Source of the DNA: Bacteroidales bacterium
GTDB taxonomy: Bacteria > Bacteroidota > Bacteroidia > Bacteroidales > VadinHA17
Length of the DNA: 7,528 nucleotides
Assembly: GCA_027451265.1 (NCBI GenBank)
Contig: DAIDJT010000128.1
Span: 1 to 7,528, forward strand
Reading direction: 5' to 3'
Positions 6,195 to 7,528 of the stretch are shown one piece after another (position 1 is the stretch's first letter; every line of letters begins with the position of its first letter). Made by a program: the position numbers and the translations under genes. The notes under the pieces are model-generated. The model was not told where the DNA came from. It ran no database searches and saw nothing but the letters and a program-made list of their open reading frames with translations.

Positions 6195-6299
6195 TTGTCT
6201 CATCTTAAATGATAAACAACAGGGACAATATTGCCTGGGCGTGGTCAGGTGACAGCAACATAATCTGGCATATTCTGCCCTGAAGAAGAATAGCAGAGG

Positions 6300-6327
6300 T
6301 TGGTTTGATTATTTTATAGTAGTTTTG
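6300..6327 (+). promoter_or_regulatory. Bacteroidota-type promoter for lepB (TTG, 17 bp, TAGTTTTG)
   Basis: TAGTTTTG (6320-6327) is a perfect TAnnTTTG -7 box, 20 bp before the lepB ATG, the same distance as in the peptidase gene. A TTG at 6300-6302 lies 17 bp upstream of it, in the range accepted for the -33 element. This supports lepB being expressed independently of the MFS gene. Confidence 0.5.
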
Positions 6328-6347
6328 CTTTCCGAAAACAGACTGAG

Positions 6348-7528
6348 ATGAAAGAACTTTTGCGGAACAAATACTTTAAATTCGGCATAGCCGGTGTTAT
6401 TTACCTGCTCTGGGTAATCTGGGTGGGCAATTACTGGCTGTTGCTCGGACTGCCGATAGTATTCGACATCTATGTCAGTAAAAAAGTAAACTGGGCATTC
6501 TGGAAGAAGCGCCAGGGCAAGAACCATATTGTCATTGAATGGCTTGATGCACTGATCTTTGCGGTGATAGCCGTGACTCTTATCAATATCTTCCTCTTCC
6601 AGAACTACCGTATACCAACTCCCTCAATGGAGAAGACACTGCTTGTGGGAGACCACCTGGCGGTGAGCAAGGTGGCCTACGGACCACGCATGCCCAATAC
6701 ACCCCTGGCGTTCCCTTTCACACAGCACACAATGCCATTCACCGGCGGAAAGGGAAAGTCATGGTCTGACCTCATCCACTGGAAGTACAAGAGGCTCAAG
6801 GGATTCGGCCATGTTAAAAACAATGACATCGTCGTTTTCAACTTCCCGGCAGGTGACACCGTCTGCCTTGAGCAGCAGGCTGTCAGTTACTATGAGATAC
6901 TTCGGGAACGCATTGAAATGCTTACTGCCGAAGATATCAGGTTAGGGAAACCGGTGAAGGATAAGGATGAATACTATTCGGTTGCACGGCAGATGGTATG
7001 GAATGAGTATACGGTGATCTACAGACCCGTTGACCGGCGTGACAACTACGTGAAGAGATGCGTGGGCATACCCGGTGACACGGTTCTGATACAGGGCGGG
7101 AAACTCCTTGTGAACAGCCGCGAGGTTAAGGAATATGAAACCCAGCAGACTTCATACTACGTCAGGACAAACGGCACCCGGATCAATCCCAAGACATTTG
7201 AAAGGATGGGAGTCTCAAAATCAGATCAGTCAATCATGCTTTCTGGCACGGTTTACCGGCTTCCGCTCACCCGCAGCAATGCGGAGACTATCTCCGGTTT
7301 TGCCAATGTTACGGGAATTGAAGCCGATTATCACAGGCCGGGGGAGTATACGCCGGCTGTCTTTCCGCATGATCCGCAGTACCGCTGGAACGAGGATTAC
7401 TTCGGCCCTTTGTGGATCCCAAGGAAAGGGGTTACAGTCACCATTGACCTGACCAATATCAATCTCTATTCCTCGATTATTGACATTTATGAAGGGAACG
7501 AACTTGAGGTGCGTGATTCGGTTATCTA
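6348..7528 (+). CDS. lepB: Signal peptidase I, Bacteroidota type (cut by right edge)
   Basis: The open frame gives 393 complete codons and continues past the window. It is an S26-family type I signal peptidase, a membrane Ser/Lys protease that removes signal peptides from secreted proteins on the outer face of the inner membrane. N-terminal hydrophobic stretches (about 12-43, possibly two segments, and 64-84) are followed by 'YRIPTPSMEKTLLVGDHL' with nucleophile Ser93. The general base is Lys236 in 'NYVKRCVGIPGDTV'. The two are 143 residues apart, against about 55 in E. coli LepB, because of an insertion at about 113-230. A second extension follows Lys236, including 'RWNEDYFGPLWIPRKG' and 'LYSSIIDIYEGN', typical of the longer Bacteroidota enzymes. 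The last conserved box (GDNR.xSxDSR) would lie beyond the edge. The gene starts 153 bp after the MFS gene and has its own promoter. The start at 6348 gives a charged N-terminus, MKELLRNKYFKF, before the first membrane segment. Confidence 0.95.
   Translation, partial: MKELLRNKYFKFGIAGVIYLLWVIWVGNYWLLLGLPIVFDIYVSKKVNWAFWKKRQGKNHIVIEWLDALIFAVIAVTLINIFLFQNYRIPTPSMEKTLLVGDHLAVSKVAYGPRMPNTPLAFPFTQHTMPFTGGKGKSWSDLIHWKYKRLKGFGHVKNNDIVVFNFPAGDTVCLEQQAVSYYEILRERIEMLTAEDIRLGKPVKDKDEYYSVARQMVWNEYTVIYRPVDRRDNYVKRCVGIPGDTVLIQGGKLLVNSREVKEYETQQTSYYVRTNGTRINPKTFERMGVSKSDQSIMLSGTVYRLPLTRSNAETISGFANVTGIEADYHRPGEYTPAVFPHDPQYRWNEDYFGPLWIPRKGVTVTIDLTNINLYSSIIDIYEGNELEVRDSVI

Noticed and set aside
6194..6229. Inverted repeat ATTGTC/GACAAT after the MFS gene as a terminator
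   Set aside because: Only 6 bp of stem with a 24-nt loop and no T-run follows, so it does not fit an intrinsic terminator.
6209..6283. 24-codon open frame between the MFS gene and lepB (MINNRDNIAWAWSGDSN...)
   Set aside because: It is too short to support, has no promoter box or ribosome binding site, and resembles no leader peptide I can recognise.

Overview
The window looks like chromosomal DNA from a member of the Bacteroidota, probably a Bacteroidales-type organism. Three lines of sequence evidence point there. Several genes are preceded by a perfect TAnnTTTG box, the Bacteroidota -7 element, and lack clear Shine-Dalgarno sites. Two predicted proteins carry lipoprotein signals of the short Bacteroidota style. 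The signal peptidase I at the right edge has the long insertions seen in that phylum. There are no rRNA, tRNA, CRISPR or mobile-element signatures; this is mostly housekeeping and metabolic sequence.

Layout from left to right: the N-terminal part of an M28-type metallopeptidase lipoprotein (minus strand, running off the left edge); a gene-free stretch (360-654) holding its promoter, a strong minus-strand terminator and a 7-bp-periodic repeat array; ornithine aminotransferase rocD (minus); tRNA (guanine-37-N1)-methyltransferase trmD (minus), whose 3' end is followed by a decayed copy of its own tail; a short divergent promoter region; a small two-repeat DUF1508/YegP-like protein (plus); a lipoprotein amidohydrolase of the YtcJ type (minus), convergent with the previous gene at 6 bp; a 97-bp divergent promoter region with a 17-bp palindrome; a spinster-like MFS transporter (plus); and signal peptidase I lepB (plus, cut by the right edge).

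Most genes appear to be single transcription units. The only pairing that suggests a shared job is the divergent amidohydrolase and MFS transporter, which could hydrolyse a compound outside the inner membrane and then import or export a product; the substrate cannot be read from the sequence. LepB belongs to general secretion; it would not process the two lipoproteins, which need signal peptidase II.

I see no convincing new multi-gene system. The items most worth a second look are the heptamer array after rocD, the degenerate in-frame duplication of the trmD tail, and the palindrome between the amidohydrolase and the transporter.
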